Counted from the first letter of the stretch, positions 18,687 through 28,516 are shown. The stretch: 64,000 nt of DNA from Acanthopleuribacter pedis (GCF_017377855.1 NZ_JAFREP010000009.1:28405-92404), one strand, 5' to 3'. The notes: generated by a model not told the origin, from the sequence alone. A program made the numbers and translations.

Positions 18687-19942
18687 TGCTGATTCTGTTT
18701 TTTGTTCTGGCACAATCCGACGCGGAGCACCCCCCGCGTTTCACCCTAGACCAAGTGATCGAGCAGGCCCAACAACGGCCGCAACTGACCGCCGCGGCGT
18801 TGCAAACCGAGGCGGCTCGTGCCGAGGCCGACGCGGTCGCCGCCCAGCTCAACCGGCCCCACCTCGATGCCGCTTTGCGCTACCAATACCAAGACCCGGT
18901 ACCGGCCTTGGTCACCCCCATCGGCACCCTTGAACAGGGCGACCGCCATAGCGGCGTGTTCCAAATCGAGGCGCGCCAAGCCCTGATCGACATCGCCGGC
19001 CGCGGGTACAGCGTCCCGGCCTTGCGGAACTTGGCGGAAGCCCGCGGACACAACCAAAACCGGGTTCGTCTCGACCTGATCCAGGAAGCCGCGCTGGCTT
19101 TTGTTCAAAGCCTTCGCTATGAGGCCCAATTGCGCAGCATCGAAACCTTCATTCAAAGTTTGACGGAACGCGCGCAACAGGTTCAAGCCCAAGTGGATGC
19201 GGGCCGCGCGTTGCAATCCGACCTGCTCAAAATCAGCCTGCGTCGCGAGGACGCCAAACTCACGCTGATCCGGCTCCAAAACGCCTACGCGGTGAGCCAA
19301 ATCAATTTAGGCCGAACGCTCGGCCTGGCCGGGCCCGCCCAACCCCGTTACGAACGCGGCCAATTCCCGCGGGCACTTCCCGCCAAGGACGATGCGGTAC
19401 GGTTGGCGCAAAAACAACGGCCCGAACTCCAGGCGTTGGCCCGGCAACAACGGGCTTTAACGCTGCAAGCCCAGGCGGTGCGCGCCGACCGCCTGCCGCG
19501 GCTCGATGCACGTTTGGCGCTGGAAGCCATGGAACCCTCACCCTTCAGTGAAGATCGTTTCGCAACAGCCCAACTGGTAGTGCGGCAACGGCTGTTCCGC
19601 GGCGGCGCCCGCAAACATCAAGCCGCCGCGAAACGCATGCAGGCCCAGGCTGTTTCATCCGGCCAGGTTGAGCAAAAGCGCCGCATCACCCTTGAGTTGG
19701 AAGCGGCCTATGCGGCTTGGCGGACGGCGATCACCGCCATTCGCGTGCGCAAGCTCGACGTCACCCAGGCCACCGAAACTTTGCGAGTTGAAGCCGAGCG
19801 CTACCAGAGCGGGCGCGCCACCCTTAACGATGTACTCGACTTCGAGGCGGTCCTCAACGACCGCCGCACCCTGGCGGACCTGGCCGAATTGGATCTGCTC
19901 ACGGCCTGGATTCAGTACGCCCGCGCCACGGCGTCCTTTTGA
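18683..19942 (+). CDS. TolC-family outer-membrane efflux protein
   Basis: A 419-residue outer-membrane channel protein of the efflux tripartite complex. It has a short signal sequence (MMLILFFVLAQSDAEH) and then the two structural repeats of the family: FTLDQVIEQAQQRPQL with long heptad-rich helices (about residues 20-200) and a second copy (about 210-410), ending in YQSGRATLNDVLDFEAVLND, the usual TolC C-terminal helix motif. The ATG at 18683 overlaps the RND stop codon and has GGAGG 7 bases upstream. It completes the adaptor-pump-channel set and is followed by the marR-type gene. Confidence 0.9.
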   Translation: MMLILFFVLAQSDAEHPPRFTLDQVIEQAQQRPQLTAAALQTEAARAEADAVAAQLNRPHLDAALRYQYQDPVPALVTPIGTLEQGDRHSGVFQIEARQALIDIAGRGYSVPALRNLAEARGHNQNRVRLDLIQEAALAFVQSLRYEAQLRSIETFIQSLTERAQQVQAQVDAGRALQSDLLKISLRREDAKLTLIRLQNAYAVSQINLGRTLGLAGPAQPRYERGQFPRALPAKDDAVRLAQKQRPELQALARQQRALTLQAQAVRADRLPRLDARLALEAMEPSPFSEDRFATAQLVVRQRLFRGGARKHQAAAKRMQAQAVSSGQVEQKRRITLELEAAYAAWRTAITAIRVRKLDVTQATETLRVEAERYQSGRATLNDVLDFEAVLNDRRTLADLAELDLLTAWIQYARATASF

Positions 19943-19949
19943 GGCAGAA

Positions 19950-20468
19950 ATGAAGCATCCCCCCAAGCCGGCCGACCCGCTGGACCCCGCCGCTATCGGC
20001 CCCTGTTTCTATTTTAAAATCAAACGTTTGTCCCGCTTAATCGGCCGTTGTTACGATCCTTTCCTCAACGAAATCGGGCTAAAAGGCACCCAATTCAGCC
20101 TGCTCTCCGCCATTTACCAACTGGGCGCACCCAGCACCGGCGAACTGTCACATGTCCTTGGTTTGGACCGCACAACCCTAACCCGCAATACAACCGTATT
20201 GATCGAGAAGAACTGGATCACCACGGAAAAAAAATCAAGGCACAACCATTACCGGTTAACGAACGAGGGCAAGGCCATATTCACGAAAGCCCTGCCGTTA
20301 TGGCGGCACGCACAACAAGCACTCCGCCACCAAGTCGGCGCCCAACAATGGGACAGTTTCCTGCATGAGGTCGACGTGGTAGCCTCCAGCCTGCAAACCC
20401 CTTTTGCTCAAAAAAACGCTTCACAACCCGTGGCGCTGATCGACGCCGTGCACAGAAAGCAGGGGTAA
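19950..20468 (+). CDS. MarR-family transcriptional regulator
   Basis: A 172-residue winged-helix regulator. The HTH is in TGELSHVLGLDRTTLTRNTTVL, read here as TGELSHVLGLDRT followed by TLTRNTTVLIEKNWI. The wing is TTEKKSRHNHYRLTNEGK. It lies 7 bases after the TolC gene, with GAGG just upstream of its ATG, so it is the fourth gene of the efflux operon. By family precedent it probably represses the operon and releases DNA when bound by a phenolic or drug-like ligand; the repeated TTGCAC elements before the operon are candidate sites (inference). Confidence 0.88.
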   Translation: MKHPPKPADPLDPAAIGPCFYFKIKRLSRLIGRCYDPFLNEIGLKGTQFSLLSAIYQLGAPSTGELSHVLGLDRTTLTRNTTVLIEKNWITTEKKSRHNHYRLTNEGKAIFTKALPLWRHAQQALRHQVGAQQWDSFLHEVDVVASSLQTPFAQKNASQPVALIDAVHRKQG

Positions 20469-20538
20469 CGACCCTCTTTCTCATCTTTTCACGCCCCGGC
20501 CACCGTAGAATATCGGATCACACCCAACGGAGGCAGGG

Positions 20539-21000
20539 ATGCGCAACGAAAACCCTTTTGAATCACCGGAAACCGAACTCGCACCGCCCATCCCAGTTGG
20601 TGAAGACTTTGCCTTTTACTTCGATTCCTCCTGGCGCTACTTCACCCACGTTTGGGCGGGTTTTTCGTTATTTCACCTTCTGTTCATCGGCATCGGATTC
20701 CTCCCTATTTTAGGTCTTGTCGTCGGTATTACAGGGGTCCTGCGGCTGAGGAAACCCGCAATTACAATGAACGCCGATCACCTGATTACGATCCCGCTAA
20801 TAGGTGGTCAACAAAGAATCTACCTCTGGCGCAAACTCCATGAGCTGACATCTGTCAGCGAGGATGCACTTACCGTCAAAGACGTCGACGGCCAATACAA
20901 AGACGTCTCGTTGACTTTTATGAAAGCCGAGACCAAACGCAACGCGATAAAAGAAGCTTTGAACTACTACCGCTTGGCAAAAGAAACACCGGCCGAATAA
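20539..21000 (+). CDS. Small membrane protein of unknown function (PH-like)
   Basis: A 153-residue protein with a good ribosome site (GGAGG 6-8 bases upstream). It has an Asn/Pro/Glu-rich N-terminus (ENPFESPETE), two close hydrophobic segments (about residues 40-62) that could form a membrane hairpin, and a C-terminal soluble part with strand-like segments (ITMNADHLITIPLIGGQQRIYLW) and a final helix. This layout resembles bacterial PH-like proteins with two membrane helices, but I cannot name the family. It is separated from the marR-type gene by 70 bases and probably has its own promoter. Confidence 0.6.
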   Translation: MRNENPFESPETELAPPIPVGEDFAFYFDSSWRYFTHVWAGFSLFHLLFIGIGFLPILGLVVGITGVLRLRKPAITMNADHLITIPLIGGQQRIYLWRKLHELTSVSEDALTVKDVDGQYKDVSLTFMKAETKRNAIKEALNYYRLAKETPAE

Positions 21001-21952
21001 CGCGATCCATCTGTAAATAAAAGGTAAACCCGGCGCATCATTAAGAACTCCATAAATCCCCTAAACCATTCATTAATTTAGCTATGGCCCATATCAATAC
21101 GTAAAGCCTACGTGACAGATTCTCATCTTTTTTTTCATGACGGAGCCGTCAACTTTAACGATTTCGCGCAAAAACGCAACCGCTAATTTTGGTTTATCCA
21201 TGCTTGGATGTGCTGGATCACCCTTTCGTGGGTTGACAACCTTTCGGGCTTGAGATTACCTTGCCGGCCGGTAATTTTGCCGTTACAGTTCGGTCCATAG
21301 CGGGATTCTTGGTTTCGCTTTTTTTTAGCATCCATCCATTTTTTAACCCGCACGCTTCCTTCATCGCGCCCATCAGCGCACGTCCTGTTTCTCCAGTCCG
21401 CATTCCGTATGAATGATGCGGACCGGCTCCCTTCGGCGACATCCTTCCCTTCCCTGGACCGGGGTTGATCGCCCGTCTTCGCGGCCTCTTCCTGCCCTTT
21501 TTTGGACGCCGGGGCCATGCCCCGCGGCAACCCGCGCGGACACACCTAATCTATTGGGTCTTCCCTTCTCTCGATTCGTTGCCGCAATCGGCCGTTTCAC
21601 CTGAAAAGCATACAGACATCACACCCTTTCGGTGTACGCCACAGCCTTCATCGCCCGCACCTTGTGTGCGTCGGGATCCTTTGGCGCGTCCGCCCTTCTC
21701 TACGCCGGCCTGAGAGATGGACGCGTCCGATCACCTGAACCCGCATTGAGTTGCCGGGCAACGCCTCGTGCCTAACCGACCCAGCGCCGGTCGACCTGCC
21801 CGTGCCCACGTGCACCGCCCGGATCGACACGACCGCCCCTCGTTTGGGGATATCCCGACCGCCGCGGGAACATTTGGGTTTTGGCAGGGTGCTCCTTTTT
21901 GGGATGTGGCGGTACACGGACGCGGTGTACCCATCTTTAAGGAGTTTTTCCC
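21001..21952. other. Long intergenic region upstream of cell-wall operon
   Basis: About 950 bases without a gene I can support. Open frames on both strands here (for instance 21183-21545 leftward) have atypical composition. The last 150 bases should hold the promoter of the operon starting at 21953, whose ribosome site is AAGGAG (21939-21944). Known riboswitch classes were looked for by eye and none was recognised. Confidence 0.3.
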
Positions 21953-24900
21953 ATGAATCGATGGATTCAGCGGTCACTCACCGCCGTTCTTTTGTTTCTA
22001 CCCTTGTTTGCTTCATCATCGCTCTACCACAAAATCCGCGATGGTCGCACCGGCGCCATGCTGGAAGGCATGCTGCACCTGACCCGTCACCACGACGGCG
22101 AAAGCGCCATTGCCCGCGCCGCCGTCAGCGGCAAAGCAGAACTTATATTGGAGCCAGGGATTTACACCATCCGCGCTGAGGCTGAAGGTTACCTTCCCCT
22201 GGAAACAACGATTACCGTCAACGACGAAACCCCCGTGGAAACCGTCGCGTTCCACCTGGACCCGGTGCCCATGCCCGAAGGGTTGCGCCGCAAAACCACC
22301 GACCTACCCGAGGACCAGGCCCAACTCGAGGGTTACCTGTACGACAAAGACACCGGACTGCCCTTGGTCGGTCACCGCGTGCTGATGGAAAACCAAGGAT
22401 ACGAAGGTGTTACCGACGAAGACGGGCGTTTCGAAATCGTTTACGCATGGGAACAACCGATTGACGCGGGTAACAAACCCTACGTGACCGTCGACAACCT
22501 GATCATTGAAAGCGAGGATCGCCGCACCACCTTGCAAAATATTTCCTTGCTTCCGGGTGTCACTATCTTGCGCGAGGACCTCGATATGGAAAGCGGCGGT
22601 ATCTCGGAAGATCGGCGCCACCGGCTAGACCGCGGGGTGCCAACCCAAACCGAGCTCAGCCCGCAAACCCAAGTCAAACCCCAATTCAAACGCGCCCCGG
22701 CCGTATCGCGGTTCATCAAACCACCGGCGAGCATTCGTATCGGCATGGATTGTAGCTGCTCAACCTGTAGCCGGGTGGTGGTGCGAAGCCTGGAGACCTA
22801 CGTCGCCAACGGGCTGAAAAGCGAATGGATCGCTTCTTGGGGCATGGATTCCCTGCGCTCGGGCGCCATCGCCTTCCGCTCCTACGGTGCATGGCACGTG
22901 GACAACCCCAAGGCGACCCATTACGACATTTGTTCCACCACCTGTTGCCAGGTGTATACGGATACCACCAACAGCCGCACCGCCCAAGCCGCGCGCGACA
23001 CCGCGGGTCTGATGCTGGTCCAAGCCGGCGAAAGCACCGCGTTCCGCTCCGAATATTCGGCTCAAAACAACGCCTGGGACGATCCCAACGACGGGCTCAC
23101 CTGCAACAACGGCGATTTGAGCTGCGGCAACGGTTCGGTGGGTTCGCCGTCCACCGGTTGGCCTTGTTTGGCCGACAGCGTGGGTCGCAACCGCGGTTGT
23201 TTCGGCCACGGTCGCGGCATGTCCCAATGGGGCACCCATTACTGGTCGCAACAGGGCCGCAATTGGGCCTGGATCACCAACCACTACTACAACGCCAACG
23301 GCAACGGCAGCGGCAAACGCAACAGCGCGATCAGCCATCCCTTCGCGTTGGGGGCGCTGCAGGTTTCCAGCGGCCAAGCGCGTCCCGGCACCGCGATTAC
23401 CTTGGGCCTGAACGTCACCAACCACGCCGGCGCCACCCACCGCATTTTGTTCGGCGCTTCGCTTCGCGACGCCTCCGGCGCCTACACCAGCGACGCCGCC
23501 AACGACAACCTGATTACCCTCGCCCCGGGCGCGGGTTTGTTGCAACGTCCGTTCAACATCCCCGCCGGCTTGGCGAGCGGTTCTTACCGCGTGGTCGTCG
23601 GTTTGTACCTCGACGCCGACGGTAACGGGCAACTCAACAGCGGTGACTTCCGTTTCCATCTCACCGAATCGAGCCAAGCGCTGGTGATCGGCGACGGCGG
23701 TCCCCCGCAAGCCCAGCTCAGCCTGTTGATTGACGACGCCGCCAACCCGATTGTGTTCAGCGTCGACGCCGACGAAACGGTCACCCGCGTGCGTTACTAC
23801 CAAGGCGAAACCCTGCTGGGTGAATCCGAGGAACGCGCCGACGCGTTCCGCATCGAACGCACCTTCTCCGCGGGCGCCGCCGCAACGATCACGGCACGGG
23901 GCTACAACAGCGCCGGCCTGGAAGTAGCCGCCGATACGGGGGACTTTACCGCACCGGGCGAAGATGAAGCACCCACGATTGCCTTTGCCAATCCCGGTGT
24001 GATCGTGAACCCGGCCGTATTTTACGTACAAACCGGGGCAACCACCGCGCGGGTCGTCTACCTAGCCGACGGTTCGTTCAGCCTGGGCGAAAGCAGCAAC
24101 GCCGAAAACCGTTTCGCGGTTACCTACCGCTTTAGCGGCGTGGGTCCCCGCAACCTAAGCGCGGTCGCTTACGACGCCGACGGCAACGAAATCGCCCGCG
24201 AAGATCGCTCGATCACCATCCGCAACCAAGCGGTGGTGCTGTCGGCGCCTTCGCCCATGACCAACCCGCTGCACCTCAGCGCGGATGCGGCGAGCAACGT
24301 CACCCGTATTCAGTACCTTGCCGATAACCGCTGGGATCTGGGCACGAGCACGGACCGCAACGCGGCCTTTTCGGTTTACCCGCAATTCGGCACCACCGGC
24401 GAACGATCGATTACCGTGGTTGGTTTCGACGCCGCCGGAAACGAGGTCGGCCGCGACACCCGCACGATCACGATCCGCAACGAACCCTTGTTCTTCATCA
24501 CCCCCTCGAACACGACCAACCCGGCCAAGCTCCAAGTACGCGCCTCGGGCGACACGGCCCGTATCGACTACTTCGCGGACGGTACCTGGCCGTTGGGCAG
24601 TTCACGCGCGCGCTGGAACGACTTCAGTGTCACCTACCCGTTCAACCAAGAAGGCCGTCGCAACATCAGCGCGGTGGCTTATGACCGCGCGGGCCACGAG
24701 CTGCGCCGCATCGAGGTACCCATCACCATCGGTTCCGGCGGCGGTACCGGTGAACCCGATCCGCAACAAGGCACCAGCCTGCAAACCTCGATTCGCAACA
24801 TCTTTAACGCGGCCTCTTCCCATAGCTTGAGTGGTCGGGTTGAGAGCCTCAGCGGCGGGTTCACCTACTTCACCTGGAACGCGGGCGTCGGCAAAATTCC

Positions 24901-25978
24901 GGCCTCCAACCAGAAAATGTGGGTTACCGGCGCGGCCTACCACTTCCTCGGCGAGGACCACCGTTTCGAAACCGACATCCACTTCAACGGCACCTTCTCC
25001 GGCGGCACCCTCAACGGCGACCTGATTATCTACAGCCGCGAGGACTACACGATGGCCCTGGCCTACGGTGGTCGCGATCCGGTCTTTAACCGCATCGTCG
25101 ACCAACTCAAAAGCCAAGGGTTGCAGCGCGTCACCGGTCGCGTGCTCGCGATGGGTAACTGGTACGAAACCAACTACTACAGTCGCAGCTACAGCGCGCG
25201 TCTGAGTTCGGCGGCTTCGCATTTCCGCAATGTGTTGCGGAATCGCGGCGTCACCGTTAACGGGAGCAGCGGCACCCTCGGCGGCATCAACGCGCCGGAC
25301 AACCGCGTCTACACCCACCGCTCGCGCACCATCGCCGAGGCCTTTAAGGACCTCAACAAACCCAGCAACAACACCTACGCCGACATCCTGCGCGCCCACC
25401 TCGGCCACGTCGTTAAAGGCCGCATCTCCTCGGCCGCGGGCGGCGAAGCCATGATGGACTTCTTGGCCGAGATCGACGCCGACTACCCCGAAAACCGTGT
25501 CGCCGACGGCTCCGGTCTCAGCTACAGCAACCGCCTCAGCGCCCGCACGCTGATCAAAATGATCCGCACCCTGAAAACCAACCCGGCCACGGCAAGTTGG
25601 GAACAGACGCTGGCCGTCGGCGGTGTCGACGGCACCTTGCGCAACCGCCTGACCGAGAACGATGTTCGCGGCCGCGTTTTCGCCAAAACCGGAACCCTGA
25701 ACCCGGTTGTTTCGCTTTCCGGCGTGGTCACCAACCGCCACAACGGCAATTCCTATTTGTTCTCGTTCCTGATGAACGACGTGGTCAGCAAAACCAACGC
25801 GCGCGCCACGGTAGACCGCGCCGTGCGCCTGATCGCTTCCAACTTCGAGGGTCCGCGCAACAAAGGCGACTTCATGCATGAAGAACCACCCGTGGTTTTC
25901 CTTGAGGAAACCCAAAGAGCGCTTGCCCCCGATGAATGGGAACAAATCGTTCCGGCCTTCACCGTCCTTGAGCCATAG
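21953..25978 (+). CDS. SpoIID-domain / PBP4-type D-Ala-D-Ala carboxypeptidase fusion protein
   Basis: A 1341-residue secreted protein with a signal peptide. Order of parts: two carboxypeptidase-regulatory-like beta domains (about 25-220); a SpoIID/LytB domain (about 255-460) with the likely catalytic Glu E291 in LKSEWIASW and the conserved GHGRGMSQWGTHYW; a linker domain; four copies of an ~80-residue beta module (about 585-930); and a C-terminal S13/PBP4 peptidase (about 940-1315). The latter keeps all three penicillin-binding motifs: S985-N-Q-K988, S1138-N-N1140 and K1245-T-G1247. SpoIID proteins cleave glycan strands stripped of stem peptides, and PBP4 enzymes trim or cut peptides, so one polypeptide could process both parts of the wall. 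It heads an operon with a TolB-like protein and an amidase. I know of no common protein with this pairing. Confidence 0.85.
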   Translation: MNRWIQRSLTAVLLFLPLFASSSLYHKIRDGRTGAMLEGMLHLTRHHDGESAIARAAVSGKAELILEPGIYTIRAEAEGYLPLETTITVNDETPVETVAFHLDPVPMPEGLRRKTTDLPEDQAQLEGYLYDKDTGLPLVGHRVLMENQGYEGVTDEDGRFEIVYAWEQPIDAGNKPYVTVDNLIIESEDRRTTLQNISLLPGVTILREDLDMESGGISEDRRHRLDRGVPTQTELSPQTQVKPQFKRAPAVSRFIKPPASIRIGMDCSCSTCSRVVVRSLETYVANGLKSEWIASWGMDSLRSGAIAFRSYGAWHVDNPKATHYDICSTTCCQVYTDTTNSRTAQAARDTAGLMLVQAGESTAFRSEYSAQNNAWDDPNDGLTCNNGDLSCGNGSVGSPSTGWPCLADSVGRNRGCFGHGRGMSQWGTHYWSQQGRNWAWITNHYYNANGNGSGKRNSAISHPFALGALQVSSGQARPGTAITLGLNVTNHAGATHRILFGASLRDASGAYTSDAANDNLITLAPGAGLLQRPFNIPAGLASGSYRVVVGLYLDADGNGQLNSGDFRFHLTESSQALVIGDGGPPQAQLSLLIDDAANPIVFSVDADETVTRVRYYQGETLLGESEERADAFRIERTFSAGAAATITARGYNSAGLEVAADTGDFTAPGEDEAPTIAFANPGVIVNPAVFYVQTGATTARVVYLADGSFSLGESSNAENRFAVTYRFSGVGPRNLSAVAYDADGNEIAREDRSITIRNQAVVLSAPSPMTNPLHLSADAASNVTRIQYLADNRWDLGTSTDRNAAFSVYPQFGTTGERSITVVGFDAAGNEVGRDTRTITIRNEPLFFITPSNTTNPAKLQVRASGDTARIDYFADGTWPLGSSRARWNDFSVTYPFNQEGRRNISAVAYDRAGHELRRIEVPITIGSGGGTGEPDPQQGTSLQTSIRNIFNAASSHSLSGRVESLSGGFTYFTWNAGVGKIPASNQKMWVTGAAYHFLGEDHRFETDIHFNGTFSGGTLNGDLIIYSREDYTMALAYGGRDPVFNRIVDQLKSQGLQRVTGRVLAMGNWYETNYYSRSYSARLSSAASHFRNVLRNRGVTVNGSSGTLGGINAPDNRVYTHRSRTIAEAFKDLNKPSNNTYADILRAHLGHVVKGRISSAAGGEAMMDFLAEIDADYPENRVADGSGLSYSNRLSARTLIKMIRTLKTNPATASWEQTLAVGGVDGTLRNRLTENDVRGRVFAKTGTLNPVVSLSGVVTNRHNGNSYLFSFLMNDVVSKTNARATVDRAVRLIASNFEGPRNKGDFMHEEPPVVFLEETQRALAPDEWEQIVPAFTVLEP

Positions 25979-26022
25979 TCCGATCAGCGCCGCGGCGCGC
26001 AAAACCTCGGCAGTCAATAAAC

Positions 26023-26046
26023 GCGGCGGGACCCCCGTCCCACCGC
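26023..26046 (+). other. Intercistronic hairpin
   Basis: A stem GCGG-C-GGGAC with GTCCC-A-CCGC (26023-26032 and 26037-26046, one mismatch, CCCC loop) lies in the 98-base gap between the fusion gene and the TolB-like gene. There is no T tract, so it may set mRNA stability or partial termination. Confidence 0.4.
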
Positions 26047-26076
26047 TCTGTCTCGATTAAATCAGGAGTATTTCCA

Positions 26077-27237
26077 ATGCATCATCTCTTTAAAACATGC
26101 CTGGCTTTATTAGGCTTGGCTTTGTTCTGCACTGTTTCCGCCCACGAAATCGGCTACCTCCACCATCGCGAAAACCAGTTCGCCATGCCGGTCAAACGCA
26201 AGGACATTCACCCGCGTCACACCTCGCTGCACGTTCAGGTCGCGCGGGCCGATGTCGCAAGCGTGCGCTACCAACTGTTCGACGGCACCCTGCTCGGTGA
26301 AAGTGAAGCGCCTTCAGCCGATTTCGGGGCCGTGGTTGCCTTCCCGCACGAGGGTTTGTTTGAAGTGACCGCCCTCGGGTTCGACGCCGACGGCAACCAG
26401 GTCGCAAAAACCTACGCCACCCTCCACATCGCCGAACGCCGTTTGGCCAACCAACCCCTGGAAGCCGCGCTGCCCGTTACCCCCCAAAAGGGATTCATGG
26501 CGCCGCTGTGGTCGCCGTCCGGTGAGCACTTGGTTTTTTCCGGCGAACAATACCGCGGCTTGTACTTGGTCAACATGAACACCCGCGCCAAGAAAGGATT
26601 TAGCATCACCACCTTGAGTGAGCAGGACATGGCCGGCTACAAACCCCAATGGCATCCCCACGAACAGGGCTTGTGGTTCCGTGACCAAGGCCAAACCGAC
26701 AGCGAAACCCCCGCCAACGAAATCGACCTCGGCGGTAACAGCTTCGCCCGCGACAAACAAGAGCGCGAAGCCGCGGCCGAACCCACCCGTTTCAACATGG
26801 TGAACGACGAACTGTTCTTGACCGTGCGCGACGGCCAAACCCTGAAACGGCCCATCGCCTTAACCAACGGCGGCGACAAATTCTTCGGTCCGCAAGGCTC
26901 GCCGGACGGCACCAAGGTGCTTTACGAAGGCCTGACCAGTGGTTTGCACGTGTTGGATTTGGAAAGCGGTCAACGCATCCACATCGGCCAAGGCAACCAC
27001 CCCTCCTGGGGTCCCGACAGCACCCGAATCTTCTTCGACATCTCAGAAGACGGCCACTACCACATCATCAACAGCGATTTGTTCGTTTACGATCTGAACA
27101 CCAACACCACCACCCAACTGACCAACACCCCGGACCAACGGGAGCAACGACCCGCCGTCGCCAACGACGGTCGCCACATCGCCTATGACGCCGACGGTGC
27201 CGTGTTCGTCGCGGTGCTTCCGCAAGGGGGTGAGTAA
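26077..27237 (+). CDS. Secreted TolB-like beta-propeller protein
   Basis: A 386-residue protein with a signal peptide (cleavage probably near VSA-H). An N-terminal ~85-residue beta module (SLHVQVARADVASVRYQLFDGTLLGE) is related to the modules repeated in the genes on both sides. The rest carries PD40/TolB-type blades, recognisable from W/G-SPDG-like turns: LWSPSGEHLVFSG, PQWHPHEQGLWF, GPQGSPDGTKVLYE, HPSWGPDSTRIFFD and DGRHIAYDADGAV. Such propellers usually bind proteins or peptides; here it may scaffold or regulate the wall enzymes next to it (inference). AGGAG lies 9 bases upstream. Its stop overlaps the amidase start by one base (TAATG). Confidence 0.82.
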   Translation: MHHLFKTCLALLGLALFCTVSAHEIGYLHHRENQFAMPVKRKDIHPRHTSLHVQVARADVASVRYQLFDGTLLGESEAPSADFGAVVAFPHEGLFEVTALGFDADGNQVAKTYATLHIAERRLANQPLEAALPVTPQKGFMAPLWSPSGEHLVFSGEQYRGLYLVNMNTRAKKGFSITTLSEQDMAGYKPQWHPHEQGLWFRDQGQTDSETPANEIDLGGNSFARDKQEREAAAEPTRFNMVNDELFLTVRDGQTLKRPIALTNGGDKFFGPQGSPDGTKVLYEGLTSGLHVLDLESGQRIHIGQGNHPSWGPDSTRIFFDISEDGHYHIINSDLFVYDLNTNTTTQLTNTPDQREQRPAVANDGRHIAYDADGAVFVAVLPQGGE

Positions 27238-28403
27238 TGAAAACCTTGCTGCACATGATAACCGTCTTCTTGTTCATCGTGCTCGCCCCGTTGGCGGCCC
27301 AGCCCAAAATCTGCATCGACGCCGGCCACGGCGGTTCTGATCCCGGCGCGGTCGGCAACGGCCTGCGTGAATCCGACATCAACCTCGACATCGCCCTTAA
27401 GTTGCGCTCCTTGCTGAACGCCGACACCGCCGATACCTCGGGTGGTTCGAGCTGGCGCGTGTTGATGGTGCGCACCGGTGATACCAGCGTCAGTCTGGCC
27501 GGCCGCACCGCCTACGCCAACAGCAACGGCGCCAACCGGTTCATCTCCATCCACGCCAATTCCTTTAGCGTCGCAAGCGCCAACGGCACCGAAACCTTTC
27601 GTTACCGCAACGGCAGCACCAACTCGCGTTTGTTGCAAACCGCGATTCATGAAGAGCTGATCGACGCGGGCGGTTTGCGCGACCGCGGCATTAAAACCGC
27701 CGGTTTTTACGTGTTGCGCTATACCTCCATGCCCGCGATGCTCTCCGAACAGGGTTTCGTTTCCAACAGCGGCGATGCGGCCGAAATGGCCAAAGGCGCC
27801 TGGCGCACGGACATGGCCAAGGCCCACATGTACGGTTTGCAACGCCACTACGGCGTGGCCGCCTACGATCCGACCCAAAGCGTCGAGCGCGGTACCGTCA
27901 CCCTGAACATGGGCGACACCGCGCTGAACCCGGTCCGCCTGCGCGCGCGCAGCAGCGGCGACGTGGTTCGCGTCGCCTACCTCGCCGACGACCGCTGGCC
28001 CGTGGGTGAATCCGCCAACGCCGCCGGCGGTTACGCCGTCGACACCCGTTTCTACACCGTCGGCCAACGCAAAATCACCGTTATCGGTTACGGCGCAAGC
28101 GGCCGTGAGCTGGCACGCGACAGCCGCACCGTGACCGTTCAGAACAGTGCCTTTGTGTTCACCACCCCGTCCGTCACCGACAACCCCGTCGCCTTGACGG
28201 CACAAGGTGATGCGAACGTGGCAAGCGTGCGTTACTACGCCAACGATACCTACCTGCTGGGAAGCAGCAGCAACCGCAACAGCGATTTCCCGGTCAGCTA
28301 CCGCTTTAACTTCACCGGCACGCGTTCCCTTTCCGCCGTGGCCTTCGACAGCAACGGCAATGAAATCAACCGCGTGGATCACCAAATCCAAATCAACGAC
28401 TAG
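27237..28403 (+). CDS. N-acetylmuramoyl-L-alanine amidase (Amidase_3) with two beta modules
   Basis: A 388-residue secreted zinc amidase that cuts the bond between MurNAc and the stem peptide. After a signal peptide (about 1-21), the Amidase_3 domain (about 24-205) keeps the expected zinc ligands and catalytic Glu: H31 in DAGHGG, E45 in LRESDIN, H106 in SIHAN, and E171 in LSEQGF. Two tandem ~83-residue beta modules follow (about 220-305 and 306-388), the same type as in the SpoIID-PBP4 fusion upstream. These modules are probably wall- or partner-binding. Last gene of the operon; a strong terminator follows. An amidase makes the naked glycan that SpoIID-type enzymes cut, so the operon order makes biochemical sense. 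Confidence 0.93.
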   Translation: MKTLLHMITVFLFIVLAPLAAQPKICIDAGHGGSDPGAVGNGLRESDINLDIALKLRSLLNADTADTSGGSSWRVLMVRTGDTSVSLAGRTAYANSNGANRFISIHANSFSVASANGTETFRYRNGSTNSRLLQTAIHEELIDAGGLRDRGIKTAGFYVLRYTSMPAMLSEQGFVSNSGDAAEMAKGAWRTDMAKAHMYGLQRHYGVAAYDPTQSVERGTVTLNMGDTALNPVRLRARSSGDVVRVAYLADDRWPVGESANAAGGYAVDTRFYTVGQRKITVIGYGASGRELARDSRTVTVQNSAFVFTTPSVTDNPVALTAQGDANVASVRYYANDTYLLGSSSNRNSDFPVSYRFNFTGTRSLSAVAFDSNGNEINRVDHQIQIND

Positions 28404-28485
28404 AAACTATGCAGCGTCGCTTGCCAAAGCTTTTGGTGCGCTTCGCGCAATATCGTTTCTCGCCACACGTATATATATAATGTAG

Positions 28486-28516
28486 AAAGGTGGGTCCCCG
28501 CGACCCACCTTTTTTT
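28486..28516 (+). terminator. Strong intrinsic terminator of cell-wall operon
   Basis: A perfect 11-bp stem (28486-28496 with 28502-28512), a five-base loop and a run of seven T (28510-28516). An unusual alternating TATATATATAAT stretch lies just before it (28470-28481). Confidence 0.9.

Noticed and set aside
21183..21545. 120-codon leftward frame in the long intergenic region
   Set aside because: Overlaps other frames of equal quality, odd composition, no ribosome site or known motif.
22760..24031. 423-codon leftward frame inside the SpoIID-PBP4 gene
   Set aside because: Val/Gly-rich shadow of a well-supported gene on the other strand; no ribosome site or recognisable motif. The same holds for 24602-26017 and 27183-28391.
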